A stretch of 64,000 nucleotides of DNA from Auanema rhodensis. Taxonomy: Eukaryota; Nematoda; Chromadorea; Rhabditida; Rhabditidae. Positions 1 through 10,747 of this stretch are shown one piece after another. A program made the translations under genes and the position numbers. The first letter of the stretch is position 1. Each line of letters begins with the position of its first letter. Below the pieces are notes generated by a model. That model worked only from the letters and a program-made list of their open reading frames with translations, was not told the origin of the DNA and ran no database searches. Location: assembly GCA_964057225.1 (NCBI GenBank), contig OZ059896.1, positions 16,132,501 to 16,196,500 of the forward strand. Reading direction: 5' to 3'.

Positions 1-2481
1 CTTGTGTCTAAACAGGTCATACCTGCTTAAACTTGTATCCAAGCATTTGATGGCATGTTGAAGTCGTAACAAAGTTACAGGAAATGGATTGTCCACAAAT
101 ATTTTACAAACCTTAAATTAAATTCAAGTTTAAATGAAAACTTGAAACTCTAGCGTACTTGACCCTCTCTGAGACCAACTAATAGAGTTTCTCTACCTGG
201 TGGACCTCCTATAACCCGTATATATCTGAAGTGACATATATTCTATGTATGTATATGATTTTTTGAAAATTCACTTGATCAATGATTCCATAATCCATTC
301 TCTTTGCTTCAACCCTTTATGATCATAACATTGAAGTCGTTGTTCCGAGCATAAGATGATATGCTTACTGCTGCAAACCTGAAAAAAATTCAAAAACATA
401 TTTTATTTTGTTTTGTTTTGTTTTTGTAAAATTGTTTTTTGTAAAAATATAACAAGATATGAAAGATCAAATAAGCGGATATGAAATATAAAATTCTTTT
501 TTAATAAAAAACTGACCAGAAGAGAGCATTCTAAGGTTTTATTAATTCGTTCAGTTAGTTTAAATTCTAGAGGCTCATCTTCTTGCATTCCAGATATTTG
601 AGTATAAATATTCAAATGATCTGATAATTGTACCTAAATCAAAATAAAATTATTATAAAACAATTATTGCTTACAGCAAGTTTATCTCCATAAATTGCTA
701 CTTTTCGTACTCCATCGTTACATTTAATTCGAGCAACTGATTGATAAGTTAGATGCTGCACTATAACTTCTGTCATGTTATCTCTAGAAAAGGTATAGTT
801 TAACTAATACTTCAATGTTATATATATGTAAATGAAACTTACCGAAATACATATCGATCTTTATAGAGACCATGAACAGCACTAAAGTATAAATGATAGC
901 AAGCTAATGTGCCATCAACACAACCAACCTTAAATGAGCATTATTCTTGAAATATATGCATATTATTTAAAAAACTTACAACAACATAATTTGATTCAGG
1001 TTTTGTAACAATTGCCCAAATCATTGTGTCCATTAAACAGATCTTTCCCAAATTCAAACCTAAAATAGTTTATTGAGTAATTAAGAATAAATAATAAAAA
1101 ATAATATTAACTAACCAAATCTGGTATACAAATGAGCTTCTTTACCTGATCCAGCCATTATAAGGAAACTATCATTGTTCAAATATTCCATGCATGAAGG
1201 TTCATAATTCAATGACTTAATTCAAATAAATAATTTCATTTATTTTAATAATTTATATTTATTTATACCTTATCATTAGCTATAACTTTATTTCCATTTA
1301 AATCATAAAATGATAATGTTTTTGACCAATCTGATACAGCTAATATTTCGGTGGCATTCCTTCAAAAAAATTATTTTGTTTTCACAATTATTTATAATTT
1401 AAAAAAGTTGCTTACTCATCTGCTTTTGGTCCATCATCTGTAATCATTGGAAATGAAAACTTCAATGCCCACACTGGATCACCACCAGGTCTCTCTATTA
1501 TGGCAGCAGGATCATCATTCTATAAATATAATTACAATAACTATTAAAATATATTATACTAGTTTTAGATTTATAATTCTGATTTTTATAAATTTAAAAC
1601 TTATCTGATTTTCTAAAAAAAAATAGAAAATGTTATTCATTCAACCGCACCGTGCTTGTCAAATACAGTCATATGTTTTTTTGACGTGAAAATTCACGTG
1701 AGGTTTTTAATTTATTGACAAGAATTTATTTTTTTTCAAAAAATTTTTAAAACAAAAGAATGAAATTAAAAACTTGCAAAAGCTGATGTTTTACGAAGTT
1801 GTACTGTCCCATCAAACAAGCCTAACGCAAATATAGTTCCGTCCTGAAATTATAGTTTTTAAAGGGAAAAGGAATATTGAAAATAGATTTCAAACCTTAT
1901 TCCAAGCACAGCTACAACATCTTGCATTTAGTCTTTGTTTTTGAACATTTTTCTCGTTTGCTGACCAAAGGGCTGAAATAAAATGATGATAATGCTTCAA
2001 AATTCTTGATGGAACTCACCGAAATCGTACATTCCACAACTCAGTAGAATTTGAGAAACAGGTGAAAACGCTAAACATTGAACAGCTTCAGCATGACTAT
2101 AAATTAGGTTAGCTATATGATCTCACATCAAATTTTTTAAAAAGTAGTGGCAACTATAACTTACTTGTATTTCAATGTTCCTTCATGCTTATTTGTCCAG
2201 ATAATAACTGTACGATCTGCACTTCCTGATGCAAAAGCTTCACCATCAGCTGACCAGGCCACAGCAAATACAGCTTCTTTATGTCCTAAAACATACACAA
2301 TTGTTTTGCTTTCTTGAGAAAAAGAAATACCTTTCAAGCATTGCATCAATGTTCCATCTGTGGAATCATATACCAGAATCTTGGTATCAGCAGCAACAAG
2401 AAGTTCATATCCATCTGGTTGAAAAGCTAGAGCGTAGATGCATGCTCTTAAAGAATATGATGATGTAATCATTTTTCTCAT
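1..2481 (-). CDS. daf-10: Intraflagellar transport protein 122 (IFT-A subunit), C-terminal part beyond window
   Basis: WD40/TPR protein of the IFT-A complex, which drives retrograde transport in cilia; in C. elegans DAF-10 is needed for sensory cilia and normal dauer entry. The first exon (start codon 2479-2481) encodes an N-terminal WD40 blade with [23 protein letters not shown] and [14 protein letters not shown], closely matching IFT122. Further exons follow leftwards: [15 protein letters not shown] (about 2040-2100), [13 protein letters not shown] (about 1440-1500), [10 protein letters not shown] (about 510-560), and near the edge [17 protein letters not shown] and [15 protein letters not shown], all of which are recognisable IFT122 segments. 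Roughly ten short exons are present; the TPR half lies off the left edge. Identification is firm; exact internal splice sites are by eye. No convincing X-box was seen within about 250 bp of the start. Confidence 0.9.
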
Positions 2482-3239
2482 TCATTTTATCAACTATTTT
2501 ATAAAATTATTATTAGATACACAATATGAATTAATGAAATTGACGCAATAAATCTGCCATTATGGCTAATATATGGATGGATATGGCTGTTCAGCTTGTC
2601 CAGTTCATCTTTCCCTTATACCAATTCCTTTTCAAGAAAAAAAGCTTGTAGCACTGACATCATAATCTATTTTCAGTCTCATCAAACCGAAGCAGCTTTC
2701 TTTAACTTTTTTTTGCTGCTGGTCTCAGCCGGTTTTTTTTCCAAACAAACAATATTATATTATTTTCATTTTCTAAAATAATTGGAAGCACGTATGAAGA
2801 TGGAATGTAGAGGGAGAAGGCGGAGGAGAAGTATAATCTTATGTGTTAATTGCATATGTATCTTCTATCTTTCTACTGCAATTTCGAATGTTATGATGAT
2901 ATATTGAATAGAAATAGTGTACAATGAATTATATTACATATAGTTAGAATATAATTTAATCAGTTCATTGCTATGTATATGTGACGTGTGGGGAAAACGT
3001 TGAATTCAATGCCACATGGGTCCCAGCATATCTTCAGCTTTTTTCAAATCGTTGTTAAGCCTGAATCTTGTATTCATCATCTAAGACGAGTTACATCAGC
3101 CATTATTCGAGAATAGAAAAACCGTTGAATACGGTGTATGGGGTGGATATGATAATTGAATTAGATCAGAGCCCATTGTTTGTATAACAGCTATATAAGC
3201 TCAAATGAGAAACAAATATTCGTTATTCATCCAAACGAG
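2482..3239. other. Divergent intergenic region between daf-10 and flp-1
   Basis: AT-rich 758-bp spacer serving as the upstream region of both genes. A TATA-like element lies at 3191-3199 on the flp-1 side. No further gene was recognised. Confidence 0.6.
3191..3199 (+). promoter_or_regulatory. TATA-like box of flp-1
   Basis: CTATATAAG lies about 45 bp before the flp-1 start codon, the right spacing for a core promoter with a very short leader. Confidence 0.45.
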
Positions 3240-4323
3240 ATGACAGCAATGCTGGTTCAGCTAGCGCTATTTGTAGCTGTTGCTACTGTAGCTCAGGTTA
3301 GTTTTATTATCAAAGAAGTTATTCTTATATTTCAAGTTGTAGGTGTCAGCCCAATGTTGCACCTCCGGTCAATCATCCGATTTCTGTACTGTATTCCAAA
3401 TGCTATCTACTATGGAACAAGCTGAAGTCATGAGCATCCTGGGTATCTTATCTCACTCACACCTCATTTAACTCACTAATGGATTTTCAGGAGAAAATTG
3501 TGAAGGAGATACTGAAGCAGCTCTGAAAACTTTGGAAAAGAGAAAGCCAAACTTTATGAGATACGGACGATCATGTAAGTTATAATTTCAAATTTTCATA
3601 AAATGAAAATATTTTATTCCCAAAATATTATCAATAATCATTCATTTTGCAGCAAATGGAATTCAATTCGGAAAGAAAGGATCTGATCCTAACTTCCTCC
3701 GTTTCGGCCGTTCCCAACCAAACTTCTTGCGATTCGGCAAAGCAGCTGTTGGAGATCCAAACTTTTTACGTTTCGGTAAGAAATATGAATATATATTAGA
3801 GAAATTATAAATAATTGGTAAGAGAGCACAGAGTTAGGGGTTTCAATTAGAAACAAGCTATGTTCATTCCAATCTAAGAAAAGAATTTTTGCATGTTATT
3901 TCACTATATGTAGACGCTTAGTTTCCAGCTAAGGTATGCGGCTCTCTGAATTTAACCGAGTTTGCTGCTCGCCAATGTGCTGCTGTTCTTCTTCCAAATA
4001 AAATTAGTGAGACTTTATCTCTTCTAGTTCTATCTTTTTCATGTATCTTTTTTCTTTCAAAATTCTCTCAATCATAAATTTGTCGGTGTAACGTGTAAGA
4101 GACTAAAAGTCTTGCAATTCTCACCTATAGCCCTAATCATTCCCTAATTTCAGGCCGAAGTGATCCCAACTTCCTCAGATTTGGAAAAGCTGCTGCTGAT
4201 CCAAACTTTTTGAGATTTGGAAAACGATCAGCCGATCCTAACTTCCTTCGTTTCGGACGTGCCGTAGCCGAAGGATTTGATCGTGAGCTCCGAAAGCCAA
4301 ACTTTCTCCGTTTCGGAAAGTAA
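3240..4323 (+). CDS. flp-1: FMRFamide-like neuropeptide precursor FLP-1
   Basis: Secreted neuropeptide precursor. Five exons can be read: a signal-peptide exon (MTAMLVQLALFVAVATVAQ, 3240-3296), an exon with a Cys pair near the front, an exon ending KPNFMRYGRS, an exon with SDPNFLRFG, SQPNFLRFG and GDPNFLRFG, and a last exon (from 4154) with SDPNFLRFG, AAADPNFLRFG, SADPNFLRFG and KPNFLRFG followed by K-stop. This gives eight PNF(L/M)R(F/Y)G peptides, each followed by a basic cleavage residue, in the same order as C. elegans flp-1. The Gly before each cleavage site predicts C-terminal amidation. The intron between exons 4 and 5 is long (about 380 bp) and splits a Gly codon. A non-RFamide spacer peptide (SSNGIQFG, then KK) sits after the first peptide. 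Confidence 0.95.
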
Positions 4324-5008
4324 ATTCAGCAAAAGATATCAAAGTTCACCCATTGAACTACGATGTTTCTATTTAATATTTTCTCACATTTAATGAATTC
4401 GATATTCAAAAACTATATCGTTTTCTCATAAAAACAAATTATTAAGTTAAACTTGCAGTTGCTCATTGTAGAGCTAGCATGTTTTTCTACTTAAACTTCC
4501 TGAAAGCCTCATCGTATCAGCATTATTCGTTCTCAGCATCAACTTCTCTTCATCTCAATTACAATACATGATTTTTTGAATATTTTCATCCAAAATGTGA
4601 TAAGATCAATGTCTAATATCAGACATTCACAAACAAACAGACACATTGAGATATATACATCTATAACAGACACACACACAAACGACAATTTATTTCATAA
4701 GGGCCAAATCAATATTTAACATCAATCATTGATTATTTTCTATCATGATCTCAATATTTTATTCTTAATTTTCTGTTAATGTTTTATAAAAACTTAATGA
4801 AAACATTTCTTTCTAACGAAGTATTATTATTATTATTATTATTATTATCTATCTGCCACATAAAAAAACAGGGCTGTCAACATTGCCAGAAATATGAACA
4901 TTTTTCTTCTTCCACCTCCTCACCCAAATCTTGGAGTAAAATCAAATGTTTATCGATTTTTATTTTGTGTTTTTATCAATCAAAAGTAAATGAAAATAAA
5001 CAGTTGTG
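4324..5008. other. Intergenic, 3' of flp-1, with (TTA)n tract
   Basis: No gene recognised. Contains a (TTA)n microsatellite at about 4822-4848 and a short CA run near 4671-4680. The small plus-strand frame over the TTA tract is a repeat artefact. Confidence 0.6.
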
Positions 5009-5281
5009 TTAATAATTATTTGTGTTATGTTGTTTCAAACTTGCTCTGTTAAAATATTTTGGAAAGAACATTGAACTTACCCTCTGTCAGAATGTTCTTC
5101 AGAAGTAATCTTATCAATCCAATTCAATACAGGTCTCATGTTTACCGGATTTAAGTTGCAAATAGGAATATTAACATAATGAAATCTACAAATTATATAA
5201 ATTATTTGAATGAAAAATAAATAATTTTCACAATAAAGGAGAAAAAAATTGAATTAGGATATACAGAATAGTAAGTCTCAT
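5009..5281 (-). CDS. Possible small protein gene downstream of an X-box
   Basis: I do not recognise this protein. A spliced minus-strand model joins MRLTIL (start 5279-5281) via a GTATAT donor and TTTGTAG acceptor to an exon at about 5082-5180 reading FHYVNIPICNLNPVNMRP and NWIDKITSEEHSDR. A GTAAGT donor and a 35-nt intron ending TTTTAACAG then lead to GASLKQHNTNNY and a stop (5009-5011), about 52 residues in all. The middle exon looks coding, with good splice signals on both sides, and is the main support. The terminal exons are weaker and the gene could extend differently. A perfect RFX/DAF-19 X-box lies 172 bp upstream of the proposed start, the usual spacing for ciliary genes, which suggests but does not prove a ciliary role. 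Confidence 0.4.
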
Positions 5282-5452
5282 CTGTTAGAGCTAATTAATA
5301 AATATATTTCTCTAATTTCTTCTAATAATTTGCGAAATAGTGAAAATAAATTTATTAAAATATAGTTATAATGTGGAAAGACAGATATTTCCACTAGAAA
5401 TAGCAAAAAAAAAAAGAATGGACAAACTAAAAGGTGAACCTAGCTTTATGTG

Positions 5453-5466
5453 GTTGCTATGGTAAC
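5453..5466. promoter_or_regulatory. X-box (RFX/DAF-19 site)
   Basis: GTTGCTATGGTAAC fits the 14-bp X-box consensus GTHNYYATRRNAAC at every position. The site is near-palindromic and lies 172 bp upstream of the small minus-strand gene. The site match is seen directly; function is inferred. Confidence 0.55.
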
Positions 5467-5911
5467 CATATGGAATGGTTTCCACGATACAGCTGAACTA
5501 GCTTGGTTTATTAAATTCATCCATTTCATACATCTTAATAATTTTTTATATATTTTTAATATAAAGAAATTATTCAAAAAAAAATTATTTAATCTTAATA
5601 TTTTATTTTCAAGCACTTGGCATTTATTTGAGAAAATACACTTAGGACTGAATGGGTTCAAGTTTTAAGTTCTAACTGCAATATTTTCGATCAAACGATT
5701 TTTTTAATTTTGATATTTTTTTAATTCAATCTTTTTGTTATATGTATGATTGAATTATTTTCAAAAAAGTTGCAATAAATTTACTAAAATCATCAAAGAA
5801 ATTCCCAAATAAGTAAAAAAACAAGAAATGTATGAAAAATGTTTTATTGTTACTTAAAAATTATAGATTATAGAAGCAAAGTTTTTCTATTAGCTCATAT
5901 GCGGAAGAACT

Positions 5912-6823
5912 TTAGATCTTCTTTGGGGCGCAGCAAACGCATTGGAGGGCCTTCTGCTCAGTCTTGTCATTTTCGTCTTCCTTGTTCTCCTGAAATTTCG
6001 ACTTTGTTTGTTTTGTTTTAACTGTGAAGGAGATATACCTTGTGCTCCTTGCGGTCCCAGTCCATGTCAGGGTCGAAGACGAAGAGAGCTCCAGTGATTT
6101 CGCTCTGAAATATCAGATTTGCATCTGAATTTGAATATAAAAGCATAGGAACATACAACGTTGGTGTTGAATCCACGGCTGGAGATCTTGCAGCAGGTGT
6201 CGCAGGCTTCTTGAGAGAAAATAGCGGTGTGACGGCATCCTTGACGGTCGAATCTACGTGGGCGAACGTAAGATGGGATTGGTCCATAGGTGGCATATCC
6301 TCCAGATGGAGCAGCGGCTACTTGAGTTGGGTATCCGTAGCTACGCTTGGCTGTAACATCGTTATTAGAGAGAAAATATTAAGTAAAGCACATACAGCGG
6401 TGGTGACGGTGCTTACGCTCGATATCAGCAAGTGGGAAGGTAGCGTGAACGGTGCAGTAGTTGACTAAAGAAGTTGGATTAGAAGGAAAAGTTGTAATAG
6501 GTGATGGTACCATCGTAGTTTGGAAGAGCGAATGGGGCTGGAACTGGTACTGGTTGGTAGATGTTGTAAGATCCATAGCTGAATATTAGGATATAAAAAT
6601 TAATTATAGAAATGACGCAAATACTTGTAGTTATTTGATGGAGCAGCAGCAGCTACATTGGCTCCATAGAAACCTCCTCCTTCCTTGACAGCGGCCTTCT
6701 CGTTGGTCTAAAGAAGAAAGGTATATGATTTTCTCAATAGGGAGAAATGAAGCTTACTTTGGTTTCAGCGGCATTAGCAGCTACAAAGCAGAAGAGAAGA
6801 GAAAAAGCTACGGTGCGATACAT
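5912..6823 (-). CDS. Secreted Tyr/Ala-rich protein with CVCCAPK C-terminus (paralogue A)
   Basis: Secreted, probably extracellular-matrix or cuticle-associated protein of a nematode family I cannot name. The signal peptide is MYRTVAFSLLFCFVAANA. After an Ala/Tyr/Pro-rich stretch (AAAAPSNNYNYGSYNIY) come a His/Arg-rich segment (ERKHRHHR) and a Cys block with the pattern C-x(12)-C-x2-CC (CRHTAIFSQEACDTCCK). Next are an acidic segment DPDMDWDRKEHK and the C-terminal QCVCCAPKKI, then stop at 5912-5914. About seven exons. It shares the CxxCC block, the CVCCAPK motif, exon style and promoter with the divergent gene at 8446-9870, so the pair arose by inverted duplication. The Cys spacing suggests disulphide cross-linking outside the cell; a specific function cannot be stated. 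Confidence 0.75.
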
Positions 6824-6862
6824 CTTGAAAGATGACTCTGATTATTCGAGGATTTCAATCTG

Positions 6863-6881
6863 CTTTTATACTCTTCTGATG
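6863..6881 (-). promoter_or_regulatory. Core promoter module of paralogue A
   Basis: Read on the minus strand this is CATCAGAAGAGTATAAAAG, containing a TATA box about 40 bp before the start codon. The identical 19-mer occurs at 8394-8412 upstream of the divergent paralogue. Confidence 0.7.
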
Positions 6882-8393
6882 CGGAGGCGGCGACGATGTG
6901 ACATCAATCACCGGAACCATATCATACAATGCAATTTCTATAATTTTCTAAATTAGAAAATTTAAAACTATATAGAATATATTAAAGTTTATTTGAATAT
7001 AATAAGACATTATTTTAACTTATACTTTACTATATAAGGTAATCAAGAGATATTTTTGTTAAAGTTTTAAAAAATTGCCTTACCAAATCATCTTTTGTGA
7101 AAACATCCTCTGATCCCAAAACTACAATTAAGCTTCGACATGCTATACCATATAAGAGTAATCGTTATGTATTCTGGTTCAGTTATCCAATACAAAAGAT
7201 GTCAATTTTAATTTTTAATATAGGTATAGGTTATTTACTTCTATTTTCATTATTCTTCAACATAAATTTTCTAATAAGGTTGAAATTCTTTTTATGTTTG
7301 TAAGTCGTGTAAGTAAGACTCTATTTTTGAGTTTTTGCACTTCGAGCCTGTAATATCATCTTGAATAATCTCTTTCATTTGAAAATTTCCGTAATTATGT
7401 GTTTTTGGATATTAACTTATAGGGAATTCTATTTGAAATTATACTACAAAGTTATTTTTTTATTTCGAAATATACAATATTACACTGTTTTTCTTATAAT
7501 CTTAGCTAAATGAGATTTATCGTGGAGGCGTCCGAATCTCAAAACATAGTCTATCTATCAGCTGTCATCGGACTTCTGAGCGTGGGTTAATGGTATATCC
7601 ATTAAAAAATATTTTCTTTTGAATACCATCCGGAGATTTTTCATTTTGATAACAAGTTGGCAAAATATCTCACAATCTGCAAGAATTATAAACATGTCAA
7701 ATAAAATTAAATTTTATGAATAAATATAATATTTTACTTATTATTTTACTATATATACAATCAAAATAAATACTGTTAAAAGGTTATTAAAGAGGAAAAG
7801 ATAGAAAATCTAAACGAAATCGAAAATTATAATGAGTTTGACGTATAATGCTGTACCATTTCAATCCAAGTTTAGTTAATATCGGAAAAAATAAAAATGA
7901 TGTTGTTTCAATTACTTGAGTACAGATGAAACTACCATTTTGGTAAATAGTTTAAAACAAATACGAAATTGTTGTGAAATCTCAAAAAAAAAAGATTTTT
8001 TACTTCCAAATAAAGAAAACGAACAGCTGTTATGAATTGAAAAGAATGACTATGAGATGCGTCAACCGCTACAAAAGGCTTGAAAATACAATTGTATTTG
8101 TATTATATCAACAATTGTCAGATAAATACTTACTTTTCTTAGTTTAGTTCTTGAAAATTATTTCCATTTTTCTTAATTTCCATTAATAGAAATGCTTTAT
8201 AACTTAGTTGTTGCAGAAACGCTTTAAGCTTTTTGACAATTATATTGTCTCTCTATTCATTTTGCAACCATGGCATGCATTGAAAAAGATATCTGCTCTG
8301 CAATCTCTTCATTTCTTATGAAATATCAGAGGTTCTGATTCCCGGAAGCATATCCATGATCTATTTCTCTTCACGGGATCCACCCTCTGCCGC
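6882..8393. other. 1.5-kb divergent regulatory spacer between paralogues
   Basis: AT-rich DNA between the two TATA modules. No coding exon or RNA gene recognised. It presumably carries shared enhancers, but no specific factor site can be defended by eye. Confidence 0.5.
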
Positions 8394-8412
8394 CATCAGA
8401 AGAGTATAAAAG
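8394..8412 (+). promoter_or_regulatory. Core promoter module of paralogue B
   Basis: CATCAGAAGAGTATAAAAG, identical over 19 nt to the module of paralogue A and preceded in both by a CCGC-rich stretch. TATA is about 40 bp from the ATG at 8446. Confidence 0.7.
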
Positions 8413-8445
8413 GACGTGGAAACAGATTCAGGACATCAGATCACC

Positions 8446-9870
8446 ATGAAGGTTTTCTACACTGCTCTTTTCTGCATTGCCGGAGCCCTTGCTGCCGATG
8501 AGGTATGTCTTCCATTTTTCCCTTCAACCAGCGTTTCTACTCATCTTCAAATCTTCTATTAATCTGCTATTCCTTAGCTCTAAAACGATCATAAAACTAA
8601 AATTCTATTTCATTTTATCTTCATTCTATTAATTTACTAACCTTCCATAGTTGCAGCTCAAGAAGACCGAAGCCGCTGGAGGTTACTATGATATCCCTGC
8701 TGCTGCTCCTTCTGCTTCTTACTACGGATATGGTGGATACGCTTCTTACCTCCCACTTCCCCATCTTGAGGACCGTGAGTTAACACAGCTGCTGATCAAT
8801 CAACTGATTTACTTCTTCAGGCAACGTCTGTGATCTTGATGCCTCTGTTCTCCTTGTCACCGATTCTAGACGCCATGGACACAACCGCGCTGTCAGAGTC
8901 AGGTAGAGTTCTCATTTCTTCATTGAAATTCTCAAAATTAATATTTCAGATGCGCCGAAATCGCCAGCTACGATGAGAATTCCTGCAATGTGTGCTGTCA
9001 ACACGCTGCTCGTCGCGATCCTGAACTCAAGAACGTGAGTAGTGCAAGCTTTAGCTGATCGAAACAGCTCCCACTTGGCCCAACCACGTTTAGGGTACTC
9101 CTTACACGTTGAGACTATCACCGTGCTCCAACGTGTGGTGGTAGCCTGAATGTTGTTTGGCACCATATACCCCTATCAGCTCTAAATTCTAAATTTCTTA
9201 AAATTTCATTATCCAAAAACTAATTCTTTAAATTATAGAGAGATATGATGGGATTCCTTGCTGTTGTCAACCAGACCAGACATCACAACCACGATTTAGA
9301 TGACGAAGAACCAGAAGCCACTCCAGCCGTGAGTTTCTGATTACATCGCTACCTACAATATCCTGGCTTATTATAGAGAATGAAGCGTGGTGTTAGATCC
9401 CACAACTGGAACAAGGATAAGGAAATCGAGGTTGATGTTACCTACGTTGATGTTGTACGGTTTCCACCAGTAATTTACCATACAATCTATTCTGCTTTAG
9501 GAATCCTTCAAGCCAGACTCATTCGCCAGCAACATCAAGTGCGTCTGCTGTGCTCCAAAGCGCAAACAACCACAGCCAATCTACTATCCAGTAAGACACT
9601 TCTAAATCTGCATATCGTTATTTATTAACTCAACTTCAGCAAGCTGCCCCAGTCTACGGAGCCCCAGCCGCCGCCGCCCCAGCTTACGGAGCCCCTGCCG
9701 CCGCCGCCCCAGCTTACGGAACCCCAGCCGCCGCTGCTCCAGTCTACTCTGCCCCAGCCGCCGCTGCTCCAGCCTACTCTGCCCCAGCTGCCGCTGCTCC
9801 AGCCTACTCTGCCCCAGCCGCCGCTGCCCCAGCTTACGGAGCTCCAGCCGCTGCCCCATCTGCTTATTAA
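8446..9870 (+). CDS. Secreted CVCCAPK protein with Ala/Pro repeat tail (paralogue B)
   Basis: Paralogue of the 5912-6823 gene. Eight exons. Signal peptide MKVFYTALFCIAGALA (exon 1, 8446-8502). Then come Ala/Tyr-rich PAAAPSASYYGYGGY, CDLDASVLLVTDSRRHGHNR, a Cys block RCAEIASYDENSCNVCCQ and an acidic DDEEPEATPA. A dibasic-containing MKRGVRSHNWNKDKE follows, then IKCVCCAPKRK (about 9530-9565). The last exon (from about 9640) adds a tail of seven to eight tandem APAAAAPAY(G/S) units absent from paralogue A; stop 9868-9870. The second exon begins at a tandem acceptor (ATAG/TTGCAG, 8650 or 8656) giving two forms that differ by two residues. Extracellular matrix/cuticle role is inferred from the secretion signal, Cys motifs and low-complexity repeats. 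An 86-bp repeat sits in its fourth intron. Confidence 0.8.
9090..9175. mobile_element. Short MITE-like repeat, copy 1 (intronic)
   Basis: Begins TAGGGTACTCCTT and ends with a TGGTAGCCT-AATGTTG block running to ATACCCC, inside an intron of the CVCCAPK gene. The same left end and the same right-hand block recur at 10232-10424, and the ends form a short imperfect inverted repeat (AGGGTAC / ATACCC). Confidence 0.4.
9645..9860 (+). repeat. Tandem Ala/Pro/Tyr codon repeat
   Basis: About seven 30-33 bp coding units of the form GCCCCAGCCGCCGCTGC, encoding APAAAAPAY, forming the tail of the paralogue B protein. Strongly GC-rich against the AT-rich surroundings. Confidence 0.8.
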
Positions 9871-10231
9871 AGAAAAAATGCAATTTTTCGTAACTTTCTA
9901 CATTCATTCTTTATAGTATTTCTATAGAAAAATAAACTGCTTGTATCTAACACACAACTGCTTTCTATCTTATTTCAAAACATACCACAGTACAATTTGA
10001 CATTTTAAACATTTAAGAAGCACATAAGATCAAAGAGGTAAATCAGCGATAGCTTGATGACATTTCCAGAGGGTGGCTTTAAAACATTAATCTTGATCCG
10101 CCCTCTTCACAAAACATATAAGAATCGTTTTTCATCTGAAACTGTATTTCAATTCGTCCATTCCAACGGGTTGGCTTATTTGCTTACTTCTAAAATTTTT
10201 GTTCTTCATTTCGACTTTTCTACTTGATGTC

Positions 10232-10424
10232 TAGGGTACTCCTTTGAACGGTGGAAGATATAAGATCCAACGATCAGAGTATCCTGAACATCATTTAGAA
10301 TTTGTTTTTGGCAGTTCCATATAAAAGCCATGTTCTGGCCACTTTCAGGGTACTGAAACATCGCTGGATTGCAAGAACATCCAACGGTTTTTGGTAGCCT
10401 CAATGTTGCACGAACAATACCCTG
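10232..10424. mobile_element. Short MITE-like repeat, copy 2 (intergenic)
   Basis: Same ends as the copy at 9090-9175 (TAGGGTACTCCTT at left; TGGTAGCCT-AATGTTG then AATACCCT at right), but about 100 bp longer internally. It lies between the CVCCAPK gene and rbm-39. A poly-C run follows directly. The open minus-strand frame inside it has no recognisable protein. Confidence 0.4.
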
Positions 10425-10747
10425 CCCACCCCCCCCCCTATTTCTTTACTTTAAAAAAATTGGAATTGATGACAAAATATAAGGAGCAGATTGAATTTTC
10501 ATGTTGCTACTATACATGTAAAAAAGAAAATAAGGCACGAGTTTTATTAAGTGTTTAATTACGAGACCACAACGAGAATTACTTCAGGATCAACTGTTCA
10601 TATAGGTTTTTATAATTTTATAATCGATCCCTTTAACAATGTATACAGGCTAATGATAATAACAAATGGAGATATTTTACTACTGGATATCAAAACCGAA
10701 TAGAGAATAATGTGTACATGATAAACAATAAAACCTTCACATTGGTA

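Noticed and set aside
2229-2468. Plus-strand 79-codon frame opposite daf-10
   Set aside because: Shadow of the first IFT122 exon, which has clear WD40 similarity on the other strand.
2482-2700. Search for an X-box upstream of daf-10
   Set aside because: No 14-mer close to GTHNYYATRRNAAC was found there. The only perfect match in the region is at 5453-5466, too far away and beyond flp-1.
9602-9907. Minus-strand Arg/Leu/Gly-rich 100-codon frame
   Set aside because: It is the antisense of the Ala/Pro codon repeats of the CVCCAPK paralogue B tail.
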